Shown: positions 43,919-52,905, counted from the stretch's first letter. The stretch is 64,000 nucleotides of DNA from Vallitalea pronyensis (GCF_018141445.1 NZ_CP058649.1:515001-579000), one strand, 5' to 3'. Notes: generated from the letters alone by a model not told the origin. Program-made: numbers and translations.

Positions 43919-45649
43919 ATGACTTTAAAGGAAAAAGTACCTCGTCCAGAGCATCCAAGACCTGATTTTAAGCGGGAGCAATGGATGAATCTAAATGGTA
44001 CGTGGGGTTTTGAGATGGATTTTAGTAAAAGTGGCATGGATAGAAAACAATACGAAAGTAAAAGCTTATCAGGACAAATTACAGTACCTTTTTGTCCAGA
44101 AAGCCCTTTATCAAGAATAGGTTATACGGATTTTATCCCTGCCGTATGGTATCAACGGGAGTTTGTGTTACCAGAGGCATGGGTAGAGAAACGGGTAATC
44201 TTACATTTTGGAGCTGCTGATTATGACACACAGGTTTGGGTTAATGGTCATAAAGTTGGAAAACATAAAGGCGGTTACAGTTCCTTTTCATGGGATATAA
44301 CCGATTATGTACAAGAAGGCGATAATGACCTGATGGTCTACGTAGAAGACGATACAAGATCACAGACTCAGCCTTCTGGAAAACAAAGTGCTTATTACGA
44401 ATCCTTTAGTTGCTTTTACACAAGGACAACAGGTATTTGGCAAACCGTCTGGTTGGAATGTGTACCCCTAACGTATATAAAAGGGATGAAAGTATACCCC
44501 AATGTTCATGACGTATGTGTAGGGATTAAAGGCACCATATGTGGTATGAGTAAGGATAAGGAAATAAGAGTCAAAGCTTCTTATGAAGGCAAAGAAGTAG
44601 GGGAAGCAGTAAAGCGTCTTAGCGGTTCCACTTTTACGCTAGATGTGCCTTTGTCAGAAAAACATGTGTGGGAACCCGGTCATGGCCGTCTCTATGATAT
44701 GACCATTCAGATCGTAAACCATGGTGAAGTAGTGGATGAAGTGTTTAGTTATTTCGGATTGAGGCAAATAGACGTTATAAAAAATCAGATACATCTTAAT
44801 CATCAATCTGTTTTTCAGCGACTGGTATTGGATCAAGGTTTTTATGCAGATGGTATTTACACAGCCCCTACAGAAGATCATTTAAAACAAGATATACAGA
44901 TAGCCATGGATATGGGTTTTAATGGCGCACGTTTACATGAAAAAATCTTTGAACCCCTATTTTTATATTGGGCAGACCGTATGGGTTATATGGTATGGGG
45001 AGAGTACCCTAATTGGGGTCTAGACATATCTTCTGGAGAGGGGCTTAAACATTCGTTAGGTGAGTGGATGGAAGCATTAGAAAGAGATTTTAACCATCCA
45101 TCAATTATAGGCTGGTGTTTCTATAATGAAACCGAAAACAACCAAGATGATGATGTGGTTGCCCTCATGTATAAGATGACCAAACAGTATGATACAACAC
45201 GACCTGTTATTGATACTAGTGGATGGCATCATGTGATGACCGATATCTATGATGTCCATGACTATACCCAAGATGTGGAAATATTTAAGACGTTTCTTGA
45301 GCCATTAAACCATGACGGTATTCCTGAAGAAAATAGAGAAAAACAACAGTATAAGCCAGGCATGCCATTTTTTATGAGTGAGTACGGAGGCATAAAGTGG
45401 GCTGTAGGTGAAGATAATGGATGGGGATACGGTGATGCACCCAAAACAAAAGATGCATTTATTGAAAGATACAAAGGCCTCACAGAAGCATTATTATTCA
45501 ATAAAGGTGTTTGTGCTTTCTGCTACACCCAGTTGTACGATGTGGAGCAAGAAGTTAATGGATTGTATACCTATGCACATAGGCAGCCGAAATTTGATCC
45601 AGAGATTATTAAAGAAATTAACCAGCAGAAGGCTGCAATTGAAGCATAA
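43919..45649 (+). CDS. GH2 family beta-glycosidase
   Basis: 576 residues, no signal peptide. N-terminal jelly-roll sugar-binding domain (WMNLNGTWGFEMDF, WYQREFVLP, ADYDTQVWVNGHKVGKHKGGYSSF), immunoglobulin-like middle, TIM barrel with acid/base Glu in GWCFYNETEN and nucleophile Glu in FFMSEYGG. Shorter than beta-galactosidase (about 1000) and close to beta-glucuronidase or beta-galactosidase-like members of about 600. AAAAGGAGG before the ATG. Substrate unknown; regulation by the divergent gene is inferred. Confidence 0.88.
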   Translation: MTLKEKVPRPEHPRPDFKREQWMNLNGTWGFEMDFSKSGMDRKQYESKSLSGQITVPFCPESPLSRIGYTDFIPAVWYQREFVLPEAWVEKRVILHFGAADYDTQVWVNGHKVGKHKGGYSSFSWDITDYVQEGDNDLMVYVEDDTRSQTQPSGKQSAYYESFSCFYTRTTGIWQTVWLECVPLTYIKGMKVYPNVHDVCVGIKGTICGMSKDKEIRVKASYEGKEVGEAVKRLSGSTFTLDVPLSEKHVWEPGHGRLYDMTIQIVNHGEVVDEVFSYFGLRQIDVIKNQIHLNHQSVFQRLVLDQGFYADGIYTAPTEDHLKQDIQIAMDMGFNGARLHEKIFEPLFLYWADRMGYMVWGEYPNWGLDISSGEGLKHSLGEWMEALERDFNHPSIIGWCFYNETENNQDDDVVALMYKMTKQYDTTRPVIDTSGWHHVMTDIYDVHDYTQDVEIFKTFLEPLNHDGIPEENREKQQYKPGMPFFMSEYGGIKWAVGEDNGWGYGDAPKTKDAFIERYKGLTEALLFNKGVCAFCYTQLYDVEQEVNGLYTYAHRQPKFDPEIIKEINQQKAAIEA

Positions 45650-45799
45650 TACGAAATTATATGCAACGAACGTACCCCATTTATAAGCAGATAATAAGAT
45701 GGGAATGTTGGAAGTTAGTAAGTTATCGTCCATCATAGTGGTGAAACAAATCTAAATGTTATATTACTCGTTAAAACCGTACTCTTTTCTTGTCCTTTA

Positions 45800-45861
45800 G
45801 GAAAGTTCTCAAATTAACAAATGAAGTAGGAGCTTTCTCATTTGAGCTAAGGAAACTTTCT
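45800..45861. repeat. Dispersed hairpin repeat, copy C
   Basis: GGAAAGTTCTC (45800-45810) and AAGGAAACTTTCT (45849-45861) frame an inner CAAATGA/TCATTTG stem (45818-45824/45838-45844), the same architecture as copy A at 35871-35934. Lies in the 318-bp gap 45650-45967, which otherwise holds nothing recognised. Confidence 0.65.
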
Positions 45862-45967
45862 ACCGATAAATTCACTTTACAAAATGAGAAATAGTGTTTT
45901 GATGTAGAGGTCTTCGCCACACAAGAAAAGAGTAGGTCTTTTATTTGCCCAAGCATCACATATCAGC

Positions 45968-47713
45968 TTATGGGTTCAAGCTCTGTTTTTCTTTGATTAA
46001 GCGTTTGAACTCTTTATCAAGGTTTTGATAAGCTTCACTATCAGAGGCCAAGTGGCTTAATTCACCCAAGATGGTGGTGATACGATTTTCGATAATCATA
46101 CGCCGTTTTGTTAAGTCTTGGTCTATCTGTTCTTGGGGTATGCTTTTGGTTTCTTTGCGGGTCATATATGCCTTAAAGGTGTACTCTGAACGCATGATGC
46201 GGTTATCTTTGAAGTAGAGCACCTTATCACATAGTTTTTCTAATAAATAGCGGTCGTGTGAAACCATGATAATGGTACCGTTGTAATCACTAAGAGTCTT
46301 TTCAAGCATTTCCCTGGTGTGTAGGTCCAGATGATTAGTGGGTTCATCCAGTATAAGGATATTATTATCCGATAAGACCATACTTGCAATTTTTAAACGG
46401 GTTTTTTCGCCCACGCTCAGGTCTTTTACCTTGGTAACCATCATTTTTTTGGTGAAACCCATATTGGTGAGCAAGGTTCTTGTTAAGCCTTGTTCTTTAT
46501 TGTTATGGTAGGAAAAATACTCAACAACCCTAAGATCTTTATCCATGTCACCCACATCTTGACTGAGGTAAGCAACTTTCAGATTTGGATTTACCCTAAG
46601 ATGACCTGATGTTGGTACTATCTCATCTAATATAAGCTTAATCAGCGTTGTTTTACCACAGCCATTCTTCCCAAAGAGTGCAATTTTTTCTCCGGATTTT
46701 ACATAAAATGAACTATTGGAAAAAAGGACTTTGTCATGAAAGGTCATGGCTAAATTATCTGCTTCAAGAACTTTTGCACTTTTAGATGTAGGGTTAAAAT
46801 GGAAGGTAATGGTCTGTTCTTCCTTTGGTTTAACAACACCCTCTACCCGAGATTTTTCGAGTTTTTTAACACGGGATTTAACGGCTTTATCTTTTTTCTT
46901 AGCACGTGCACGAAATTTTTCTTTTAATCCCATTTTAGAGGAGGTACTATTCTTTTGTTTCTTCGTGGAATCCCGATGACCTTTTTCGGCCCACTCATGT
47001 AATTGTTTAATATCCCGATCAAGGGCTTTTCGGTATTTTTCTTCTTCTTGGTATTGACGAAGCTGGCTTTCACGTCTGAACTTCTTTTCTTCATAGTAAG
47101 CGGTATAGTTCCCTTTGTAGGATGTGGTCAACCCTTCTTCAATTTCAATGATTCTTTGACAAACCTGGTCCATAAAATAGCGGTCATGGGATATAAGAAT
47201 AACGGTTCCAACAAACTGGTGAAGGGCTTTAATCAGCCATTGTACCCCATCATAATCCATGTGGTTGGTGGGTTCATCTAAGATTAGGACACTTGGGTTG
47301 GTTGCCCAAATCTGAGAGAGCACCAGTTTGGTTTTTTCGCCACCACTCAGTTTGGATAGTCTAGTCTGATTCATGTCCATGGTTGTATCCATCCCCAATT
47401 TATGAGAGGTTTCAAAGAAATTCTGAATATGGCTGGCATCATGTGCGTTCACTAAAGCATTGAAAGATTCTTCCGTGTAATAGGATGATTGACGAAGATA
47501 CCCAATAGTATGGGTTTTATCGTGCCACATAAGTTGGCCATCATCCATGGATATGTCATCAGCTATGATGTTCACAAGGGTTGTTTTACCAGCCCCATTA
47601 TTTCCAACAATCCCCACACATTCACCTGTTACAATATGAAAATTCACGTCTTTTAAAATGAGACGGTCTTGGTATTCTTTTTTAATATGATTGGCTTTTA
47701 ATAATAACGACAT
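45968..47713 (-). CDS. ABC-F ATPase (ribosome-associated, antibiotic-resistance type)
   Basis: 581 residues, two ATPase halves without membrane segments: Walker A GNNGAGKTT and GKNGCGKTT, signatures LSGGEKTKL and LSVGEKTRL, Walker B LILDEPTNHMD and LILDEPTNHLD. Long basic linker of about 90 residues between them, as in ABC-F proteins that reach into the ribosome and displace macrolide, lincosamide or pleuromutilin drugs; C-terminal coiled coil. AGGAGG before the ATG. Transcribed behind a leader peptide and terminator (see 47800-48129), which supports a drug-induced resistance factor; the drug spectrum is unknown. Confidence 0.87.
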   Translation of the reverse strand: MSLLLKANHIKKEYQDRLILKDVNFHIVTGECVGIVGNNGAGKTTLVNIIADDISMDDGQLMWHDKTHTIGYLRQSSYYTEESFNALVNAHDASHIQNFFETSHKLGMDTTMDMNQTRLSKLSGGEKTKLVLSQIWATNPSVLILDEPTNHMDYDGVQWLIKALHQFVGTVILISHDRYFMDQVCQRIIEIEEGLTTSYKGNYTAYYEEKKFRRESQLRQYQEEEKYRKALDRDIKQLHEWAEKGHRDSTKKQKNSTSSKMGLKEKFRARAKKKDKAVKSRVKKLEKSRVEGVVKPKEEQTITFHFNPTSKSAKVLEADNLAMTFHDKVLFSNSSFYVKSGEKIALFGKNGCGKTTLIKLILDEIVPTSGHLRVNPNLKVAYLSQDVGDMDKDLRVVEYFSYHNNKEQGLTRTLLTNMGFTKKMMVTKVKDLSVGEKTRLKIASMVLSDNNILILDEPTNHLDLHTREMLEKTLSDYNGTIIMVSHDRYLLEKLCDKVLYFKDNRIMRSEYTFKAYMTRKETKSIPQEQIDQDLTKRRMIIENRITTILGELSHLASDSEAYQNLDKEFKRLIKEKQSLNP

Positions 47714-47799
47714 ATGGTTTTCCTCCTAACAATGACTTATCCAAGTATTTGATGGTAGACATACAGGGCTAATCATACAGCATTTACAGACCTCACCAT

Positions 47800-47840
47800 T
47801 AAAAAAAGCCATAAGTTGATCGAGTCAACCTATAGCTTAT
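47800..47840 (-). terminator. Leader terminator (attenuator) before the ABC-F gene
   Basis: On the minus strand AGCTATAGGTTGA (complement of 47825-47837) pairs with TCAACTTATGGCT (complement of 47807-47819), followed by seven U (complement of 47800-47806). It lies about 87 nt before the ABC-F start and inside the transcript from the promoter at 48101-48129, so it must be read through for expression. Confidence 0.85.
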
Positions 47841-48043
47841 TATTCTATAAATAATCCCACTTGGAGGGATATGCGTAATATGCCAATATTAAGGGTCACC
47901 GTAAGATACGATGTAGGATGATTTCCATTCATTATTTTTAGCCATGCATGCACAAACATACCTATAATCCGATATAAGACTAGGATAAGCGTGTATACAT
48001 TTTCAAAATTTCTATCAAGAAATTTTATATTCAGTTCATCTGA

Positions 48044-48067
48044 CTAAGCTAAAAATATATTAATCAT
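48044..48067 (-). CDS. Seven-residue leader peptide MINIFLA
   Basis: ATG at 48067 reading down to TAG at 48044-48046, preceded by a strong AAAGGAG (about 5 bp upstream). It is the first translatable frame of the ABC-F transcript and is followed by a stable hairpin (AAAATTTCT/AGAAATTTT, 48006-48027). Short leader peptides whose ribosomes stall on the drug control ABC-F resistance genes in other Firmicutes. Very short, so the call depends on its context. Confidence 0.6.
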   Translation of the reverse strand: MINIFLA

Positions 48068-48100
48068 CTTATTCTCCTTTTCTTTTTTCAAGATAATGTT

Positions 48101-48129
48101 ATAGTATCAAGAGTTATTTTATTTGTCAA
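48101..48129 (-). promoter_or_regulatory. Promoter of the ABC-F leader transcript
   Basis: Minus strand: TTGACA (complement of 48124-48129), 17 bp, TACTAT (complement of 48101-48106). The transcript would have a leader of about 380 nt before the ABC-F start. Confidence 0.75.
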
Positions 48130-48513
48130 GGTCAAAGTTCTATTTGTTCATGTGGTGATGATATGAGGAAGTTAGGTAAGCATCAAACCCAAGTGTATTT
48201 ACACTACATCTGTATCATTAGGGTAAGCAATCTTTAATGAGGTAGATATATGACTAGCTTTAATGGGAGTCAGTGATGATAGATTTAAGCTTGTTCTAGA
48301 ACCTTAGACTTCATGTAAAAAGTCTTAAGAAAACTTGTATATAATACGGAAAAAAATAAATAATAGTTAACATAAACAACTTGAAAGCCATTCTAAAAAT
48401 AAATAATCGTTTTGCAATAAAAAATCAACCAGCAGTATGATAGACATGATGTAGCAATAAGGAGGCTTTTCATATTACAAGCTTCATAAGATGTTAATGA
48501 TTTCAAGAAAATG

Positions 48514-48553
48514 CGAACATATGTTTGCATTCTTTTTGTTCATTTGGTATAAT
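48514..48553 (+). promoter_or_regulatory. SOS (LexA) box over the promoter of the radical-SAM repair genes
   Basis: CGAACATATGTTTG (48514-48527), one mismatch to CGAAC-N4-GTTCG, centred in the 20-bp near-palindrome ATGCGAACATATGTTTGCAT. It overlaps the -35 TTGCAT (48525-48530); the -10 TATAAT (48548-48553) is 17 bp further. Confidence 0.85.
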
Positions 48554-48570
48554 TGGTATGGGTGATATTA

Positions 48571-49809
48571 ATGAAAGATAATGTTTTAAGAAAGTTACAA
48601 GTTTTGGCGGATGCAGCTAAGTATGATGTCTCTTGTGCATCAAGCGGTGTTAGTAAGAATAATACAGGTACAATAGGCAATTCATCAGCAGCAGGTATTT
48701 GTCATACATGGTCTGCCGATGGGCGTTGTGTATCTTTGCTTAAAATATTACTGACGAATTATTGTGTATATGATTGTGAGTATTGCGTTAACCGATTGAG
48801 TAATGATGTGGCTAGAGCCAGTTTTACCGCTGAAGAAGTAGCTGAGCTGACCATTGAATTCTATCGACGCAACTACATTGAAGGGTTATTTTTAAGTTCG
48901 GCAGTCGAGAAGAATCCTAATCATACCATGGAGAAGATTGTAAAGACGCTGCTTATTCTTCGGCATCAATACAAGTTTTCAGGGTATATTCATGTGAAGG
49001 CTATACCAGGAGCGGACAAATTATTGGTTCAACAGGCTGGGGAGCTGGCGGACCGTATGAGTGTCAATATTGAATTGCCTACAGAAAAGGGGCTTCAGTT
49101 ATTAGCCCCTCAGAAGTCCATGAAAAAGATGTTTCTACCCATGAAACAGATAAAAGATCAAATAACACAGTCAAAAGAAGAACGCATGCATTTTAGGCAT
49201 GCCAAACGATTCGTTCCTGCTGGACAATCCACTCAGATGATTGTGGGTGCTACCAATGAAAGCGATTTATCCATGCTTACCATCACCGACCAACTCTATC
49301 AGAATTTTTCCCTTAAACGGGTGTATTTTTCTGCTTATGTGCCTGTTAATCGGGGAGGTAATCTGCCAGCATTAAGTACAGCACCTCCTATGTTAAGGGA
49401 ACATCGGTTGTATCAAGCAGATTGGCTATTACGTTTTTATCAGTTTGACGCAAAGGAGCTGCTCGATGAAAGGGAGCCCAACTTTGATTTGGATTTTGAT
49501 CCTAAGATGATTTGGGCATTACGCCACATTCATGAATTTCCAAAAGAAATTAATACGGTTCCTTATAATGAACTACTGCGTATACCAGGTCTTGGGATGA
49601 CATCAGCTAAACGTATTTTCAAACAACGTAAGGTACGTGCCATTACCTATGACGACCTTAAGAAAATTGGCGTTGTTTTAAAACGTGCAAAGTTTTTCAT
49701 CACCTGTAATGGTCAGTTCTATGGTGTTAAGAGTATGGAACCCGATTCTATAAAAGAGATCCTAAGACCTGCTCAGCCTTTTGAGCAACTACAATTACAG
49801 CTGCCATAA
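48571..49809 (+). CDS. Radical SAM protein, putative DNA modification/repair (TIGR03916 type)
   Basis: 412 residues. Radical SAM cluster CVYDCEYC (CX3CX2C spacing) around residue 67, in LTNYCVYDCEYCVNRLSND. C-terminal helix-hairpin-helix-like DNA-binding part (ELLRIPGLGMTSAKRIFKQRKV). This family is named for its linkage to the protein encoded next and to uracil-DNA glycosylase-like domains; the reaction is not established. The start at 48571 is preferred to an upstream TTG that overlaps the -10 box; GGGTGAT lies about 5 bp upstream. The SOS box upstream shows induction by DNA damage, supporting a repair role. Confidence 0.9.
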   Translation: MKDNVLRKLQVLADAAKYDVSCASSGVSKNNTGTIGNSSAAGICHTWSADGRCVSLLKILLTNYCVYDCEYCVNRLSNDVARASFTAEEVAELTIEFYRRNYIEGLFLSSAVEKNPNHTMEKIVKTLLILRHQYKFSGYIHVKAIPGADKLLVQQAGELADRMSVNIELPTEKGLQLLAPQKSMKKMFLPMKQIKDQITQSKEERMHFRHAKRFVPAGQSTQMIVGATNESDLSMLTITDQLYQNFSLKRVYFSAYVPVNRGGNLPALSTAPPMLREHRLYQADWLLRFYQFDAKELLDEREPNFDLDFDPKMIWALRHIHEFPKEINTVPYNELLRIPGLGMTSAKRIFKQRKVRAITYDDLKKIGVVLKRAKFFITCNGQFYGVKSMEPDSIKEILRPAQPFEQLQLQLP

Positions 49810-49860
49810 GACGTTAGCACGCTTATGATTAGATTGATAACATGAATGGATGGGATAATC

Positions 49861-50592
49861 ATGATCTATTTGCATGATGGTACATTTAATGGGTTATTAA
49901 CGTGTGTGTATGCCCATTATTATGATAAAGCAGCAGAAGGCATTTATAGTGAAGGGACTTATGAACTAAGCCTCGTTGATGATAAGAAACGTCTAGTGAC
50001 AGATGTAGATAAGGCCAAGAAGGTCTATAACGCCATTATGACGAAGATTTCTGATGAGGCTATGAGTCATGTCTATCATACTTTTTTATCCTCTGACTAT
50101 CATAAGGATTGTTATCTTTTAAGATATCTTCAATTAGGATTTAAGATGGGGTATAAGATTGATTACCATCGCACCCATCAAGATGTGATCATGGTTCATA
50201 AATTGTCTGCAAAAGTCACAAAAGAACGGCACCTTTTTCTTGGTACTTTACGTTTTCAAGAAGTGGGTAAAGGCCTCTATGCACCATTGGCTCCAGATCA
50301 TGACATCATTGAATTATTAGCTAGTCATTTTGCAGACCGCTTGAAACATGAGCAATTCATTATTCATGACCGAAAAAGGAACAAAGCCGTTATATACAAT
50401 ACCAAGGCATGGTTTATTACAGAATTTACTTATGAAGAAGAAGTGAAAGTATCTGAGCGGGAGAAGCAATTCCAGGACATGTGGAAGGGCTATTTTGAAC
50501 ATATCAGTATTAAAGAAAGAGAAAATCTAAGATTACAGCGGCAATTTGTACCTGTACGGTATCGCCAACATATTGTTGAATTTGGTGACTAG
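49861..50592 (+). CDS. TIGR03915-type partner protein, putative DNA repair
   Basis: 243 residues. MIYLHDGTFNGLLTCVYAHYY is the family N-terminus; HLFLGTLRFQEVGKGLYAPLAPDHDI and FADRL ... RNKAVIY ... follow. Members are encoded next to the radical-SAM protein above and in other species are fused to a uracil-DNA glycosylase domain, which is absent here. Start at 49861 with GGATGGGAT about 4 bp upstream; gap to the upstream gene 51 bp without terminator, so one SOS operon. Confidence 0.88.
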   Translation: MIYLHDGTFNGLLTCVYAHYYDKAAEGIYSEGTYELSLVDDKKRLVTDVDKAKKVYNAIMTKISDEAMSHVYHTFLSSDYHKDCYLLRYLQLGFKMGYKIDYHRTHQDVIMVHKLSAKVTKERHLFLGTLRFQEVGKGLYAPLAPDHDIIELLASHFADRLKHEQFIIHDRKRNKAVIYNTKAWFITEFTYEEEVKVSEREKQFQDMWKGYFEHISIKERENLRLQRQFVPVRYRQHIVEFGD

Positions 50593-50677
50593 CCTAACAA
50601 GATAAGGGTCATCTTACGACGTTAAGAAACTATCCCTAATTCTATGTTTCATAAGACAACCCATCTCCATGTTAAGG

Positions 50678-51025
50678 TTATAGCGCTTGTACGCCTTCTT
50701 CACCGGTGCGAATCTTTATTACATTTTCTACAGGATAGATGAAAATCTTGCCATCACCTATTTGACCCGTCTTAAGTACCTTCTTCGTCGTATCAACCAC
50801 ATCTTCTACAGGTACTTCGCACACCACAATTTCTATTTTTACTTTTGGAAGCAAATTCACCGTTAGTGGAACGCCTCTATAGGTTTCAGTGATACCTTTT
50901 TGCATACCACAGCCAAGGACGTGTGTTACGGTCATGCCTGTTATACCAATGTCATGTAACGCATCTTTCAATTCTTCAAATTTTGATGGTCGTGTAATGA
51001 TATCAATCTTAGTCATGTTACTCAA
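50678..51025 (-). CDS. glnK: P-II family nitrogen regulator (GlnK type)
   Basis: 115 residues. P-II core: KIDIITRPSKFEELKDAL, MTVTHVLGCGMQKG, LLPKVKIEIVV, TGQIGDGKIFIYPVENVIKIRTGE. The T-loop has L where the modified Tyr51 of proteobacterial proteins stands (YRGVPLTVNLLPK), so no uridylylation there. It senses ATP/ADP and 2-oxoglutarate and blocks the ammonium channel. Start is TTG at 51025, 8 bp after GGAGG; the ATG at 51016 is too far from it. Follows amtB by 43 bp, the usual amtB-glnK operon. Confidence 0.93.
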   Translation of the reverse strand: MSNMTKIDIITRPSKFEELKDALHDIGITGMTVTHVLGCGMQKGITETYRGVPLTVNLLPKVKIEIVVCEVPVEDVVDTTKKVLKTGQIGDGKIFIYPVENVIKIRTGEEGVQAL

Positions 51026-51068
51026 GGTACTACCTCCTTATCATCCTTTTCATTGTTTAAGCTGATTT

Positions 51069-52280
51069 TTATAGGTTAATATAAGCTGAAATACCATGTT
51101 CCATAGCATCAAGACCGTTTATCTCTGTATGTTCTTTTACCCTCAGACCGATGAGTTTCTTAATAACACTAAAGGTAATGAAGGAAAGCATAAGTGCAGT
51201 AGCGATGCTTGTACCAACACCAATCACTTGAATGCCCAATTGACTGAACCCACCACCATAGAATAGACCGTCCTTTACAGAAAATAGACCAACAGCAATG
51301 GTACCCAGCGCACCGCATATGCCATGCACGGATATTGCCCCAACAGGGTCGTCTATTTTCATCTTTTGCTCAAAAAATTCTACGGATAAAATCATGACCA
51401 CACCGCTTGTTATACCAATAATAATACTGGCAATATAAGAGACTTCATTAGCTCCTGCCGTAATACCCACTAAACCGGCTAAAGCACCATTAAGGGTAAG
51501 AGGGACATCTGGATTTTTATAACGTATTAAACTAAAGACTAAGCTGGAAAAAGTAGCTGCTGCACCACTGAGTAGTGTTGTTATGGCAGCATGGATGGTG
51601 GTACCGTCTGTAATATCCAAGGTACTACCTGGATTAAAACCGAACCAGCCAAACCAGAGAATCAAAACCCCTAAAGCACCTAGTGGTATATTGTGACCAG
51701 GTATGGCAATGATTTTGTCTTTTTTGTATTTTCCAGATCGAGGGCCAACCATATAAGCACCTATAAGAGCACTCATGCCACCCACTGTATGTACGGCTGT
51801 TCCACCTGCAAAATCTCTAAAGCCTAACTGGGATAAGAAACCGCCACCCCATATCCAATGGCCAATGAGCGGATAAATCACAATGGTAGCTACAAAACAA
51901 AAGAGAATATACGAGGTAAACTTGGTTCTTTCTGCCATAGCTCCTGATACAATTGTAGCACAAGTAGCAGCAAAAATGGCTTGAAAAAAGAAAAAAGATT
52001 CAAAAGCAATACCATTTATGGTTTCAGGTCGACCAATGAGCATGAACATATCAGAGCCAATAATACCGCCTACATCTGATCCGAACATAATGGCATAGCC
52101 AATAATAAAATAACACAGAACACCAATAGAAACGGTGATAAAGTTTTTCATGATGATATTGACCGCATTTTTAGATTGGGTAAAACCTACCTCCACCATA
52201 GCAAAACCAGCATGCATAAGAAATACAAAAATACCTGCAACAAGAACCCACATGGAGTTTATGATATACGTTACATCCAT
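51069..52280 (-). CDS. amtB: Ammonium transporter (Amt)
   Basis: 403 residues, 11 membrane segments, Amt signature motifs: FFFQAIFAATCATIVSGAMAER, FAGGTAVHTVGGMSALIGA, ILWFGWFGFNPGS, VGAISVHGICGALGTI. The His pair in the pore (HTVGG and HGICG) is visible. The protein lacks a signal extension; the start at 52280 (MDVTYIINSM) follows AAAGG at 12 nt, whereas the ATG at 52292 abuts it and a longer frame to 52361 would enter the leader. Regulated by a leader terminator and by the GlnK encoded downstream. Confidence 0.93.
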   Translation of the reverse strand: MDVTYIINSMWVLVAGIFVFLMHAGFAMVEVGFTQSKNAVNIIMKNFITVSIGVLCYFIIGYAIMFGSDVGGIIGSDMFMLIGRPETINGIAFESFFFFQAIFAATCATIVSGAMAERTKFTSYILFCFVATIVIYPLIGHWIWGGGFLSQLGFRDFAGGTAVHTVGGMSALIGAYMVGPRSGKYKKDKIIAIPGHNIPLGALGVLILWFGWFGFNPGSTLDITDGTTIHAAITTLLSGAAATFSSLVFSLIRYKNPDVPLTLNGALAGLVGITAGANEVSYIASIIIGITSGVVMILSVEFFEQKMKIDDPVGAISVHGICGALGTIAVGLFSVKDGLFYGGGFSQLGIQVIGVGTSIATALMLSFITFSVIKKLIGLRVKEHTEINGLDAMEHGISAYINL

Positions 52281-52404
52281 CTTAATAGTCATCCTTTCGA
52301 AATAAAATGTCGAGTTACTGCATCTCAATCGGTTGTCTCCGGAATACAACCACCTAATCATGTATACAATCTGTCATATGTCTTAGACATGTTAGCCATA
52401 CAAC

Positions 52405-52442
52405 AAAAAAAGTCCACACGTCATTCTATGACGCGTGAACTT
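52405..52442 (-). terminator. Leader terminator before amtB
   Basis: Minus strand: GTTCACGCGTCA (complement of 52429-52440) pairs with TGACGTGTGGAC (complement of 52412-52423), then seven U (complement of 52405-52411). It lies between promoter and gene. Upstream leader sequence CGTGA...TCACG (minus strand, around 52433-52452) can pair alternatively with the first arm and could act as antiterminator. Confidence 0.85.
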
Positions 52443-52528
52443 CATTGCTCACGAAATACATCCATGCTCACCAGCTGTGTCATCAAGCTGAACACCCTTC
52501 ATTGGGTTAATGAGTTGAATTATTAAAG

Positions 52529-52557
52529 ATTATACAGAATGAAATGGGGTCTGTCAA
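52529..52557 (-). promoter_or_regulatory. Consensus promoter of amtB-glnK
   Basis: Minus strand: TTGACA (complement of 52552-52557), exactly 17 bp, TATAAT (complement of 52529-52534). Full consensus; leader to amtB about 240 nt. Confidence 0.88.
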
Positions 52558-52711
52558 TCTATTTTTGTAAATTCAGCATTTATCGTTCCATTTTTGAGGT
52601 TGTTTTTTCAAAGTAAGGTGCTTCAAACATGAGGGAGCGAAGCTTTATGTTAACTTTTATAAGGAAATTGTCTAGAAAAATTGTAGACCTATCATCCTAG
52701 AGGTTGGCCAA

Positions 52712-52745
52712 ATAAAAAGCATCGATATAGTGTATATCGATGCTT
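52712..52745 (-). terminator. Terminator downstream of the acetyltransferase gene
   Basis: Perfect 13-bp stem AAGCATCGATATA (52717-52729)/TATATCGATGCTT (52733-52745) with 3-nt loop; on the minus strand followed by TTTTTAT. It lies 160 bp past the GNAT stop; the intervening 52746-52905 holds nothing else recognised. Confidence 0.8.
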
Positions 52746-52905
52746 ATATAAAGGATGAGGGGGGAGTATTTATATGTAAGAGGTATCTTACAATAACTAT
52801 AATAATATAAAAATATGTATAAGACATGTTGATACTGTTAACATTATGTGAACAAACAATGGTAAAGCTTTTATGTTAACAGATATCTCATATACCCGTT
52901 CCCTA

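Noticed and set aside
52176..52526. Plus-strand frame of 116 residues opposite the amtB start and leader
   Set aside because: It runs antisense through the amtB promoter leader and terminator and has no ribosome-binding site.
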